Shown here one piece after another: positions 7,942-14,864 of a DNA stretch of 26,731 nucleotides. A model generated the notes under the pieces. It ran no database searches. It had not been told where the DNA came from and worked only from the letters and a program-made list of their open reading frames with translations. The position numbers and the translations under genes were made by a program. The first letter of the stretch is position 1. The number at the start of each line of letters is the position of its first letter. The stretch spans positions 1-26,731 of the forward strand of contig CAMLIA010000035.1 in assembly GCA_946479905.1 (NCBI GenBank). Direction: 5' to 3'. This DNA comes from an uncultured Frankiales bacterium. Its GTDB lineage: Bacteria > Actinomycetota > Actinomycetes > Mycobacteriales > SCTD01.

Positions 7942-8666
7942 GCGATGGCTCCCAGGTAGGCCTGCTGGACAAGGGGGTCGGCTTGCACCTCCGCCGGCGG
8001 ACCGGCTGCGAGGACCCGACCGAAGTCGAGGACGTGCACGGTGGAGCAGACCCGCATCACGAGGTCGACGTCGTGCTCCACGAGCAGCACGGCGGTGCCT
8101 TCCGCGGCGAGCTCGGTGAGCAGCGCGGCGAAGGCGTCGGTCTCGGCGGGCGAGAGCCCGGAGGACGGCTCGTCGAGGAGCAGCAGCCGCGGGCGCAGGG
8201 CGAGGGCACGTGCCAGCTCGACGAGGCGCGCGATGCCGGTCGGCACGGCGTCGGCCATCGTGTCGGCGGCGGCGAGCACACCGGTGCGGCGCAGCACCTC
8301 GCGCGCGACCTCGCGCGGCGCGACGTCGTCGCGGGCCCAGGTCCGGCGCAGCTCCGCGGCCGTGAGGACGTTGTCGAGCACCGTCATCGACCCGAAGACC
8401 TCGAGCCGCTGGAACGTGCGCGCGACGCCGAGCCGGGCGCGCGCGGCAGCGGGGGCGTGCGTGACGTCCGTCCCGTCGAGGAGCACCCTGCCGGACGTCG
8501 GCGCCTGCAGCCCCGTGATGACGTTGAACAGCGTGGTCTTGCCGGCGCCGTTGGGCCCGATGAGGCCGGTCACCTCGCCGGCGCGAGCGGTCAGGCTCAC
8601 CGCGTCGACGGCGACGAGACCGCCGAAGCGGACGCTCACGCCGTCGACCTCGAGCAGCGCGCTCAC
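7938..8666 (-). CDS. ABC transporter ATP-binding protein, LivG-like
   Basis: The product is 242 residues. Walker A GPNGAGKT is at 37-44, Q-loop Gln86, Walker B LLLLDEP at 161-167 with Glu166, and switch His198 in VEHDV. The ABC signature normally reading LSxGQ is replaced by VPTGI at 141-145, followed by the expected [10 protein letters not shown]. The N-terminus ([21 protein letters not shown]) and C-terminus (VQQAYLGA) are those of LivG in branched-chain amino-acid-type importers. The GTG at 8666 overlaps the preceding stop by 4 bp. It would form a heterodimer with the LivF-like ATPase, leaving one composite ATP site with a non-standard signature. Confidence 0.92.
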   Translation of the reverse strand: MSALLEVDGVSVRFGGLVAVDAVSLTARAGEVTGLIGPNGAGKTTLFNVITGLQAPTSGRVLLDGTDVTHAPAAARARLGVARTFQRLEVFGSMTVLDNVLTAAELRRTWARDDVAPREVAREVLRRTGVLAAADTMADAVPTGIARLVELARALALRPRLLLLDEPSSGLSPAETDAFAALLTELAAEGTAVLLVEHDVDLVMRVCSTVHVLDFGRVLAAGPPAEVQADPLVQQAYLGAIA

Positions 8667-9142
8667 CGGCACAGCTCGCACGGCTCGCCGCTCTCGGCGT
8701 CGGCGGGGTGCACCGGCTGGCCCAGCGTCGCCGGGCAGCCCAGCCGGTGGACGACGCTGCCGTGCTCCGTCACGACGAGCGGCGCGGGCCGGTCGGCGAC
8801 CAGCCGGGACAGCAGCGCCTCGACGCGGTCCTGGTGCGCCGCCGTCCGGCGGTCCTGCTCCCGGCCGTCCCGGACCAGGCAGGTGAGCCAGTAGGAGAAG
8901 TACCCGAACGAGCCGACGACGACGAGCGCGAGCCCGAGCAGGCCTCCGGAGATGAGGTACGGCGTCTGCTCGAAGTCCAGGGTGGACTGCGCCGCGCCGT
9001 ACCAGCCCAGCAGGATCGCGACCAGGCCCAGGGCGAGCGCGGTGCCGCCCCCGACCAGCAGCCACCTGTCGTTCCAGCCGCGCCGGGACGGGCGCAGCGC
9101 GCGGGCGCTCTCGACGAGCTCGTCGTGCCGGTCCGTCGTCAT
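8663..9142 (-). CDS. two-helix membrane protein with Cys/His-rich C-terminus, unknown function
   Basis: The 159-residue protein has a charged N-terminus, two predicted membrane helices at about 27-47 and 62-84, then a soluble tail. The tail ends in a pattern with His127, His132, Cys136, His145, Cys155 and Cys158, arranged as H-x3-C then, after a spacer, G-x-x-C-x-x-C near the C-terminus. This spacing resembles the metal-binding 'H-x3-C ... PCxxC' modules of Ada-like domains, so bound Zn or another metal is plausible. I do not recognise a named family. It starts with ATG at 9142, overlapping the exported protein stop by 4 bp, and sits inside the transporter operon. Confidence 0.8.
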   Translation of the reverse strand: MTTDRHDELVESARALRPSRRGWNDRWLLVGGGTALALGLVAILLGWYGAAQSTLDFEQTPYLISGGLLGLALVVVGSFGYFSYWLTCLVRDGREQDRRTAAHQDRVEALLSRLVADRPAPLVVTEHGSVVHRLGCPATLGQPVHPADAESGEPCELCR

Positions 9143-10350
9143 GGCTGCCAGCCCTCGCAGTCGGTGGTGTCCGCGGCGAGCAGCCGGTCCGGGAGCCGGC
9201 GCAGGCCCGCGACGAGGACGCCGGCGACGGCCAGCAGTCCGGCCACCCCCAGCGCGGTGGGCCCGGGGGCGAGCCTGCCGAGGGCGGCCCGCAGCAGCGG
9301 CAGCGGACCGGTCGGCGCGTCCGCCACCGCGGGCGGTGCGGCGACGCCGGAGGCCGGTGCACCACCCGGGACGGAGGCGCGCGGCACGGTGCCCGACGGC
9401 GTGCCCGGCGTCGGCAGCGTGGGCAACGGCAGGCCGGCGCTCGGTCCCGTGCGGGAGGCGCTGAGCCCGACGGCGGCACGGCCGATCGTGAGGGCGTAGC
9501 TGCTGCTGCCCTGGTGGTAGGCCAGCACGAGCGCGCCGGCGTTGACGCTGACCGCGCCTGCGCTGCGGGTGACGCGCGGCCGGGTCAGCACCGCGGTGAG
9601 GCCGAGGGCCTGGACGGCGTCGGAGACCGCCTGCGTCGCGAGCGGCGTCGACGTGGCGGCGACGTGCAGGCCCTTGTCGTCGACGCTGACCGGCACACCG
9701 GCGACCGACATGCCGGAGACCACGGTGCTCCCGCTCCCGCTGGTCGTGACGCCGTCGTCGGTGGCGGTCGCCGTGGACGTCACCGAGCCGATGCGGATCA
9801 CGCCCCCCGCGAGGCGCAGGTCCTGCACCAGGCCGGTCGCACGGCCGACCGCTCGGGTGGCGCTCGTGAACGCGGTGCGGGTCGAGCCGCTGAAGGACCC
9901 CATCGTCGCGACGGGCAGCGACGTCGTACCCGTCTGCGAGGACGCCGTCACGACGTCCGAGGTCGCCGCCGCGGACAGCACCGTCCCGGGCAGCTGCGTG
10001 TAGGTCGAGCGCTGGGTCCCGCCGCTGCGCGCCTCGGCCCGCACCGGGTCGTTGAGCGCCGTGACCTGCGGGGGCGCCTGGTCGGAGACGACGAGGATCG
10101 TGGTGCCGAGGTTGCCGAGGATCGGGCCCGGCCAGGCCAGCGTCGCCAGCGACGCCCCGACCCCGCCGGTGCTCAGCGTGGAGGTGGTCTCCGGCACGGT
10201 GACGGCCACGTCGCGGTAGAGCCCCTCGACGGCCAGGCCGGGTGCGTTGGCCGTCAGGCCGTACGACGCGAGGCCCGACCCCGGCTCCGCCGCGGACGCC
10301 GGCAGCGGGACCGCGAGGACGAGCAGGACCAGCGGGAGGGCACGCCTCAT
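9139..10350 (-). CDS. exported, C-terminally anchored protein of unknown function
   Basis: The product is 403 residues. A signal peptide covers about 1-20 ([20 protein letters not shown]). Residues about 21-300 are rich in Ser, Thr, Val and Gly and look like extended beta structure. A Pro/Ala/Gly-rich stalk follows at about 302-350, then one membrane helix at about 364-383 and a short basic tail. The layout is that of a surface domain on a stalk fixed in the membrane. No catalytic motif is visible and I do not recognise the family. ATG at 10350 overlaps the LivF stop by 4 bp. Its place between the two ATPase genes argues for a role in delivering or sensing the transported substrate. Confidence 0.85.
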   Translation of the reverse strand: MRRALPLVLLVLAVPLPASAAEPGSGLASYGLTANAPGLAVEGLYRDVAVTVPETTSTLSTGGVGASLATLAWPGPILGNLGTTILVVSDQAPPQVTALNDPVRAEARSGGTQRSTYTQLPGTVLSAAATSDVVTASSQTGTTSLPVATMGSFSGSTRTAFTSATRAVGRATGLVQDLRLAGGVIRIGSVTSTATATDDGVTTSGSGSTVVSGMSVAGVPVSVDDKGLHVAATSTPLATQAVSDAVQALGLTAVLTRPRVTRSAGAVSVNAGALVLAYHQGSSSYALTIGRAAVGLSASRTGPSAGLPLPTLPTPGTPSGTVPRASVPGGAPASGVAAPPAVADAPTGPLPLLRAALGRLAPGPTALGVAGLLAVAGVLVAGLRRLPDRLLAADTTDCEGWQP

Positions 10351-11069
10351 CGGGCACCTCCGAGGTAGGTCTCCTGCACCGCGTCCTGCACGTCCGCGGG
10401 CTCCCCCATCCGCACGACACGACCGCCGACCATCAGGGCGGCGTAGTCGGCGATGGCGAGCGCGGTGTGCACGAACTGCTCGACGAGCAGCACGCTGATG
10501 CCGGTCGCGGCGAGCTGACCGACGAGCTCGTAGAGGTCACGCACGACCTTCGGCGCGAGCCCCATCGAGATCTCGTCGAGGAGCAGCAGTCCCGGGTCGG
10601 TGCCGAGAGCCCGGGCCATCGCGAGCATCTGCTGCTCCCCGCCCGACAGCGTCCCGGCGCGCTGGCGGTGCCGCTGCCTGAGGACGGGGAACCGCTCGTA
10701 GGCCAGCTCCTCGACCCCGGCGGCCTTGGCGCCGAGGAAGCCGACGAGCTTCAGGTTCTCCTCGACCGTCAGGGTCGGGAAGATGCCGCGGCCCTCCGGG
10801 ATGCGGCAGACGCCTGCGCGGGCGAGGGCGGCGGCGGAAGCGCCGTTCACGTGCTGCCCGCCGACGTGCAGGTGACCGCGCTGCAGCGGGAGCTTCCCGC
10901 CCGCGACCGACAGCGTCGTGGTCTTGCCCGCCCCGTTGGGCCCGAGCAGCGCGACGACCTTGCCGGCAGGGACGACGAGGTCGACGTCGTGCAGCACCTG
11001 GATCCGCCCGTAGCCGGCACAGACGCCCTGCAGCTGCAGGGCAGGTGCGCGCACGAGCGTGTCAGGCAT
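10347..11069 (-). CDS. ABC transporter ATP-binding protein, LivF-like
   Basis: The 240-residue protein has Walker A GPNGAGKT at 43-50, a canonical signature LSGGE at 141-145, Walker B LLLLDE at 161-166 with Glu166, and Gln198 in VEQ at the switch position, which is usual for LivF. RIPEGRGIFPTLTVEENL (about 89-106) is the LivF hallmark stretch after the Q-loop region. It pairs with the LivG-like ATPase on the cytoplasmic face of the fused permease. The ATG at 11069 overlaps the permease stop by 8 bp. Unlike its partner, all ATP-site motifs look normal. Confidence 0.94.
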   Translation of the reverse strand: MPDTLVRAPALQLQGVCAGYGRIQVLHDVDLVVPAGKVVALLGPNGAGKTTTLSVAGGKLPLQRGHLHVGGQHVNGASAAALARAGVCRIPEGRGIFPTLTVEENLKLVGFLGAKAAGVEELAYERFPVLRQRHRQRAGTLSGGEQQMLAMARALGTDPGLLLLDEISMGLAPKVVRDLYELVGQLAATGISVLLVEQFVHTALAIADYAALMVGGRVVRMGEPADVQDAVQETYLGGAR

Positions 11070-12915
11070 GGGCCACCCGCCGGACGTGCAGGTGCGGTCG
11101 CGGGAGGTCGGCCAGCAGGCCGCCGAGCCCGCCGGGCGCCACGCCCAGGGTGAGGGCGCCCAGGCCGGTGATCGCGTAGGCGAGCCCGCCCAGCGAGGGC
11201 ACCTGCTGCTGCACGACCGGCAGCACGGCGGTGATGACCGCGGCGACGAAGGCGCCGGTGACGGTCTTGATGCCGCCGATCCGGAGCAGCAGCAGGAGCA
11301 CGCAGCTCTGCAGGGTCGCGAAGTCGGTGCCGCTGACCAGGCCCGCGCCGAGCCCTCCGAACAGCGCGCCACCCAGCCCGGCGGTCCCCGCGGCGACGGC
11401 GAAGACACCGAGCTTCACCCGGGTGATCCGCATGCCCAGCGTCGCGGACGCGGCCGGGGAGTCGTCGAGCGCGGCCAGCCGGCGGCCGAACCGGGAGCGC
11501 CGGACCGCGAGCAGCGCGACGGCACCGGCGGCGAAGACCCCTGCGCACAGCACGAAGTAGCCGACGTCTCCGCCGGGCATCGGGACCCGCCCCACGCGCA
11601 GGGTCCCGGAGGCGCCGAAGTAGTGGCCGAAGAACCCGATGTCGACGACCTCGCCGAAGGCGAAGGTGGCCAGGGCGAGGTAGAGCCCGCGCAGCCGTAG
11701 GGTCGGCAGCGCGACGAGCGCCCCGACCAGCGCGGTCACCGCCACGGCGACCAGCACCCCTGCCAGGCCGCCGACCTTGCCCATCGCGTAGGACCCGATG
11801 CCGACGAAGGACAGCGTGCACAGCGAGACCTGGCCGCTGTAGCCGGTGAGCAGCACCAGTGACAGGCCGCAGAAGGCCAGCACGAGGGCACGTGACCCGG
11901 TGTCGAGCCACGTCGCCGGAGCAGCGCCGGCGAAGACGGCGGCGGCCACCACGAAGCCCACGCCGCTGACGGCGGCCCGCCGCGCCGAAGGGACCCGTGG
12001 CGGCCGGTTCAGCCGCGCGACCCCGGCCCGCAGCGGGTCGGGCCGCATGACGATGAGCACGACGAACAGCAGCAGCATCGGGAGCCCCTGCTGCAGGGTC
12101 GCCTGGAACCACTGCGGCACGAACGACAGCTCGGGCAGGTAGCCGATCGACCACGAGCCGGCGAGCCCGAGGACGAGCGCACCCACCGCTGTGCGCGGCA
12201 GCGACCGGAGCCGGCCGACCATCGCCGCGGCGTAGCCGTTCACGACGAGCAGCGTGAGGTTGAGGATGTTGAGCTGCACCAGCGGCGCGAGCAGCACCCC
12301 TGACAGCGCGGCGAGGGTGGAGCTCAGCGCCCACGCGAGCTGCTGCACGCGCGCCGGCTCCAGGCCGTTCATCGCCAGCAGGTCCGGGTCGTCCACGACG
12401 GCCCGCATGGCGAGGCCGAGCCGGGTGCGGGAGAACAGCAGCCGCAGCAGCACCGCGATCGCGACGGTGCTCGCGATGATGAGCAGCTGGGTCGCCGACA
12501 GGGTGAGTCCGAGGAACGTGAGGGACCCGCTGCCGGCGTACCTCGGGAGGACCCGCGGCTCCTTCACCGGCCAGACCGCGTAGGCGAAGCCGAGCAGCAG
12601 GAGCAGCAGCGCCAGCGTCGTCGCCAGGGTCTGGTCGGGCGGTGCGCCGGCGGCCCGCCGGAACAGCACCCGCTCGACGAGCAGCCCGAACAGCGGCGCG
12701 AGGACCCCCACGACGAGCAGCAGCGACAGCCAGAGCGGGAGCTGCCAGCCCTGCCAGCACTGCCAGAACGTGAAGGCGGCGACCATGCCCATCGCGCCCT
12801 GGGCGAAGTTGAAGACCCCCGCGGTCGTGTAGGTGACGACCAGACCGGTGGCGGTCAGGGCGTAGATGCACCCGGAGACCAGACCCACGACGGTCAGAGC
12901 GACGAAGGTGCTCAC
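11062..12915 (-). CDS. fused LivH-LivM permease of a branched-chain-type ABC importer
   Basis: A single 617-residue protein carries both membrane subunits. Residues 1-292 match LivH (GLVVTYTTAGVFNFAQGAMG near 24-43 is the conserved first element). A basic linker lies at about 293-313. Residues 314 to about 600 match LivM, including LLTGYSGQVSLCTLSFVGIGSYAMGK at about 355-380. In most importers of this family these are two genes. The GTG start at 12915 has no ribosome binding site and a -10-like TATGTT ends six bases upstream, so the transcript may be leaderless. It heads the operon. The family name does not fix the substrate; many actinobacterial members move lipids, aromatics or amides. Confidence 0.93.
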   Translation of the reverse strand: MSTFVALTVVGLVSGCIYALTATGLVVTYTTAGVFNFAQGAMGMVAAFTFWQCWQGWQLPLWLSLLLVVGVLAPLFGLLVERVLFRRAAGAPPDQTLATTLALLLLLLGFAYAVWPVKEPRVLPRYAGSGSLTFLGLTLSATQLLIIASTVAIAVLLRLLFSRTRLGLAMRAVVDDPDLLAMNGLEPARVQQLAWALSSTLAALSGVLLAPLVQLNILNLTLLVVNGYAAAMVGRLRSLPRTAVGALVLGLAGSWSIGYLPELSFVPQWFQATLQQGLPMLLLFVVLIVMRPDPLRAGVARLNRPPRVPSARRAAVSGVGFVVAAAVFAGAAPATWLDTGSRALVLAFCGLSLVLLTGYSGQVSLCTLSFVGIGSYAMGKVGGLAGVLVAVAVTALVGALVALPTLRLRGLYLALATFAFGEVVDIGFFGHYFGASGTLRVGRVPMPGGDVGYFVLCAGVFAAGAVALLAVRRSRFGRRLAALDDSPAASATLGMRITRVKLGVFAVAAGTAGLGGALFGGLGAGLVSGTDFATLQSCVLLLLLRIGGIKTVTGAFVAAVITAVLPVVQQQVPSLGGLAYAITGLGALTLGVAPGGLGGLLADLPRPHLHVRRVAHA

Positions 12916-12921
12916 GGCTGC

Positions 12922-12950
12922 AACATAGGTCTGGTTGTGACCGCTGTCAC
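12922..12950 (-). promoter_or_regulatory. promoter of the transporter/P450 operon, probably leaderless
   Basis: On the minus strand GTGACA (12950-12945) and TATGTT (12927-12922) are separated by 17 bases. The -10 hexamer fits the actinobacterial TAnnnT pattern and ends six bases before the GTG start at 12915, so transcription should begin at or next to the start codon. No ribosome binding site is present, which agrees. Confidence 0.5.
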
Positions 12951-12951
12951 T
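12936..12951. promoter_or_regulatory. CRP/GlxR-like operator
   Basis: TGTGA, six bases, then TCACT: nine of ten conserved positions of the CRP-family consensus TGTGA-N6-TCACA. It overlaps the -35 hexamer of the predicted operon promoter, centred about 28 bases before the start codon, a position more suited to repression than activation. Binding by a CRP/GlxR homologue is inference. Confidence 0.4.
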
Positions 12952-12953
12952 AC

Positions 12954-12979
12954 ACTTGCGTGCATTAGTGCCGGTAAGT
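12954..12979. promoter_or_regulatory. TetR operator copy B (transporter side)
   Basis: This 26-bp imperfect palindrome begins ACTTGCGTGC and ends GCCGGTAAGT. It matches the copy at 13606-13631 at 21 of 26 positions. It lies between the tetR stop codon and the transporter operon, just upstream of the predicted -35. The natural reading is a binding site for the adjacent TetR protein. Confidence 0.7.
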
Positions 12980-12982
12980 CTC

Positions 12983-13588
12983 TCAGAGCCCGGCGCCGGC
13001 CAGCAGCTGGTCGCGGGCCCTCGGCCACTGCCTGCGGATCTGCCGCTCGGTGGCCACCGCGCGCAGCAGCCAGAGCCCCCGGATCGTCGCCAGGCCGGTG
13101 ACCAGCAGCGCGACCGCGTCGGGCCGCTGGACGAAGTCGGGCCCGAGTGCCTGCGCGGTCTGCTGGAGCGTCTCCGACACGTCGCTGTCGAAGCGGTGCA
13201 GGTGCTCGGCGAGCTCGGGATCGGTGCGGGACGCGACGAACAGCTCCAGCAGCGCGGTCGAGGCCGGGCCCGCGTTGAGCTCGAACAACCGGTTGAGGAT
13301 CTGCTCGTACTGGGCCCGCTCCCCCACCGCAGGGCGGCCTCGCCCTGACACGAGCTCGTCGCTGAGCCGCTCGGTCAGGTGCCGCAGCGCGGCGACCACG
13401 AGCTCGGCCTTCGTCGCGAAGTAGTGCGCCTGCGCGCCGCGTGTGACACCGGCGCGCGCGACGACCGACGACGTCGTGAGGCCGGCGTAGCCGACGTCGG
13501 CCAGCTCCTCCAGGGTCGCGTCGAGCAGCGCGGTCACCGTCGCCGCCCGGCGCTCGGCCTGCGTCCTGCGGACCCGTTGCTCCAGCAC
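12983..13588 (-). CDS. TetR/AcrR-family transcriptional regulator
   Basis: The product is 201 residues from a GTG at 13588. The N-terminal DNA-binding domain holds the helix-turn-helix GLTTSSVVARAGVTRGAQAHYFATKAEL (about 36-63), and a helical ligand-binding domain follows. A longer frame to 13669 would run through the operator and into the divergent gene, so I reject it. The -10-like TACCTT ends six bases before the GTG, the same geometry as at the transporter gene. It is divergent from the acyl-CoA dehydrogenases and lies upstream of the transporter operon on the same strand, 67 bases apart. Two matching palindromes on either side of the gene make it the likely local repressor; the inducer may be the substrate or its CoA ester. 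Confidence 0.92.
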   Translation of the reverse strand: MLEQRVRRTQAERRAATVTALLDATLEELADVGYAGLTTSSVVARAGVTRGAQAHYFATKAELVVAALRHLTERLSDELVSGRGRPAVGERAQYEQILNRLFELNAGPASTALLELFVASRTDPELAEHLHRFDSDVSETLQQTAQALGPDFVQRPDAVALLVTGLATIRGLWLLRAVATERQIRRQWPRARDQLLAGAGL

Positions 13589-13594
13589 GCGCCG

Positions 13595-13600
13595 AAGGTA
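13595..13600 (-). promoter_or_regulatory. -10 element of tetR, leaderless geometry
   Basis: TACCTT on the minus strand (TAnnnT pattern) ends six bases before the GTG at 13588. No clear -35 is seen; the region upstream is occupied by operator copy A, centred about 30 bases before the start, consistent with autorepression. Confidence 0.4.
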
Positions 13601-13605
13601 CCTCA

Positions 13606-13631
13606 ACTTCCGTGCTTGACTGCAGGTAAGT
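13606..13631. promoter_or_regulatory. TetR operator copy A (divergent promoter)
   Basis: This 26-bp palindrome begins ACTTCCGTGC and ends GCAGGTAAGT; its half-sites share ACTTnCnTGC. It lies in the 64 bases between tetR and the acyl-CoA dehydrogenase genes and contains TTGACT (13616-13621), a possible -35 for the rightward promoter. Binding here would block both directions. Confidence 0.75.
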
Positions 13632-13645
13632 GGGGACGACACAGT
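13616..13645 (+). promoter_or_regulatory. possible promoter of the acyl-CoA dehydrogenase pair
   Basis: TTGACT at 13616-13621 and a weak -10-like CACAGT at 13640-13645 are spaced by 18 bases. The -10 matches the consensus poorly, so this is tentative. The -35 lies inside operator copy A. Confidence 0.25.
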
Positions 13646-13652
13646 CCGGGTC

Positions 13653-14852
13653 GTGAACTTCGACGACACCCCCGAAGAGGCCGCCTACCGCGTGCAGGTG
13701 CGGGCCTACATCACCGAGCACCGCGACGAGCTCATCAGCGTCGGGGACCGCGAGCGGCGGGAGGGCGACCTGACCCGGGCCCGCCGGTCCCAGGCGGTGA
13801 TGTACGAGGGCGGGTACGTCGGCATCACGTGGCCGAAGGAGGTCGGCGGCCAGGGCGGTACGCCGATGCAGCAGGCGATCGTCGACCAGGAGCTCTCGAG
13901 GGCGGGCGTCCCCGGTCACGTCGGCATGATCGGCCTCGGCATGTGCGGGCCGACCGTGATCGCGCACGGCAGCGACGACCAGAAGGCGCGCTACCTCGAG
14001 CGGCTGCTGCGCTGCGACGACATCTGGTGCCAGCTGTTCAGCGAGCCCGCGTCCGGCAGTGACCTCGCGGCGCTCCGCACGAAGGCCGTCCTCGAGGACG
14101 GCCGCTGGCGCGTCAACGGCCAGAAGGTCTGGACGACGCTGGCCCAGCACGCGGACTACGGCATCCTGCTGACCCGCACCGACCCGAACGTCGCCAAGCA
14201 CCGCGGCCTGACGATGTTCGTCGTCGACATGAAGGCCCCCGGAGTGACCGTCCGCCCGCTGAAGCAGATGAGCGGCGGCGAGGAGTTCAACGAGGTCTTC
14301 TTCGACGACGTCATCATCCCCGACAGCGAGCGGCTCGGCGACGTCAACGACGGCTGGCGGGTCGCCCTCACGACGCTGATGAGCGAGCGCCTCAGCCTGG
14401 GTGGCGGCGGCACCGAGATCGGCATCTCGACGCCCGCGGCGGTCGAGCACGTGAAGGCGGCCATCGGTGCGCTGCCGAGCGACCGGCAGGCCCTGGTGCG
14501 CCAGGAGCTCGGCCGGCTCGTCACGCAGCAGCTGTCCATCCGCTACACCGGCTACCGGCAGCTGTCGGCGATCTCGAAGGGGAAGATGCCGGGCCCGGAG
14601 GCGAGCGCGGGCAAGCTCGCCGGGACCAAGGCGGCGCGTCAGCTCGCCGACCTGGCCGTCCGGCTCACCGGCGACGCCGCCGTCTACGGCGACGGGATCT
14701 GGCAGGCGACCCAGGCCGGCCTGCCCGGCATGGCCATCGCCGGCGGCACCGACGAGATCCTCCGCAACGTCCTGGGCGAGCGCGTCCTCGGCCTGCCCGC
14801 CGAGCCGCGCGCCGACAAGGGCCTGACCTTCACCGAGAGCGTGGCGCTGTAA
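13653..14852 (+). CDS. acyl-CoA dehydrogenase, probable catalytic subunit
   Basis: The 399-residue protein is a full-length FAD-dependent acyl-CoA dehydrogenase. QLFSEPASGSDLAALRTKA (about 127-145) is the flavin/substrate loop, and AIAGGTDEILRNVLGERVLGLP is the C-terminal signature. The MCAD-type catalytic Glu position (before the GT) is Gly here. Glu245 in TLMSERLSLGGG sits where isovaleryl-CoA dehydrogenase and the FadE29 (ChsE2) type carry their base, so it is the likely catalytic residue. The GTG at 13653 starts the frame; no ribosome binding site is evident. It is followed 12 bases later by a second, shorter dehydrogenase, suggesting a heteromeric enzyme. Confidence 0.93.
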   Translation: MNFDDTPEEAAYRVQVRAYITEHRDELISVGDRERREGDLTRARRSQAVMYEGGYVGITWPKEVGGQGGTPMQQAIVDQELSRAGVPGHVGMIGLGMCGPTVIAHGSDDQKARYLERLLRCDDIWCQLFSEPASGSDLAALRTKAVLEDGRWRVNGQKVWTTLAQHADYGILLTRTDPNVAKHRGLTMFVVDMKAPGVTVRPLKQMSGGEEFNEVFFDDVIIPDSERLGDVNDGWRVALTTLMSERLSLGGGGTEIGISTPAAVEHVKAAIGALPSDRQALVRQELGRLVTQQLSIRYTGYRQLSAISKGKMPGPEASAGKLAGTKAARQLADLAVRLTGDAAVYGDGIWQATQAGLPGMAIAGGTDEILRNVLGERVLGLPAEPRADKGLTFTESVAL

Positions 14853-14864
14853 TGGACAACTCAC

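Noticed and set aside
12954..12979. KstR or KstR2 operator
   Set aside because: The half-site ACTTnCnTGC does not fit AACnnGTT or CAAGnnCTTG; steroid control by those regulators is not supported.
12983..13669. Longer TetR start at 13669
   Set aside because: The added 27 residues are encoded by the operator and divergent promoter and do not resemble TetR N-termini; the GTG at 13588 gives the normal length.
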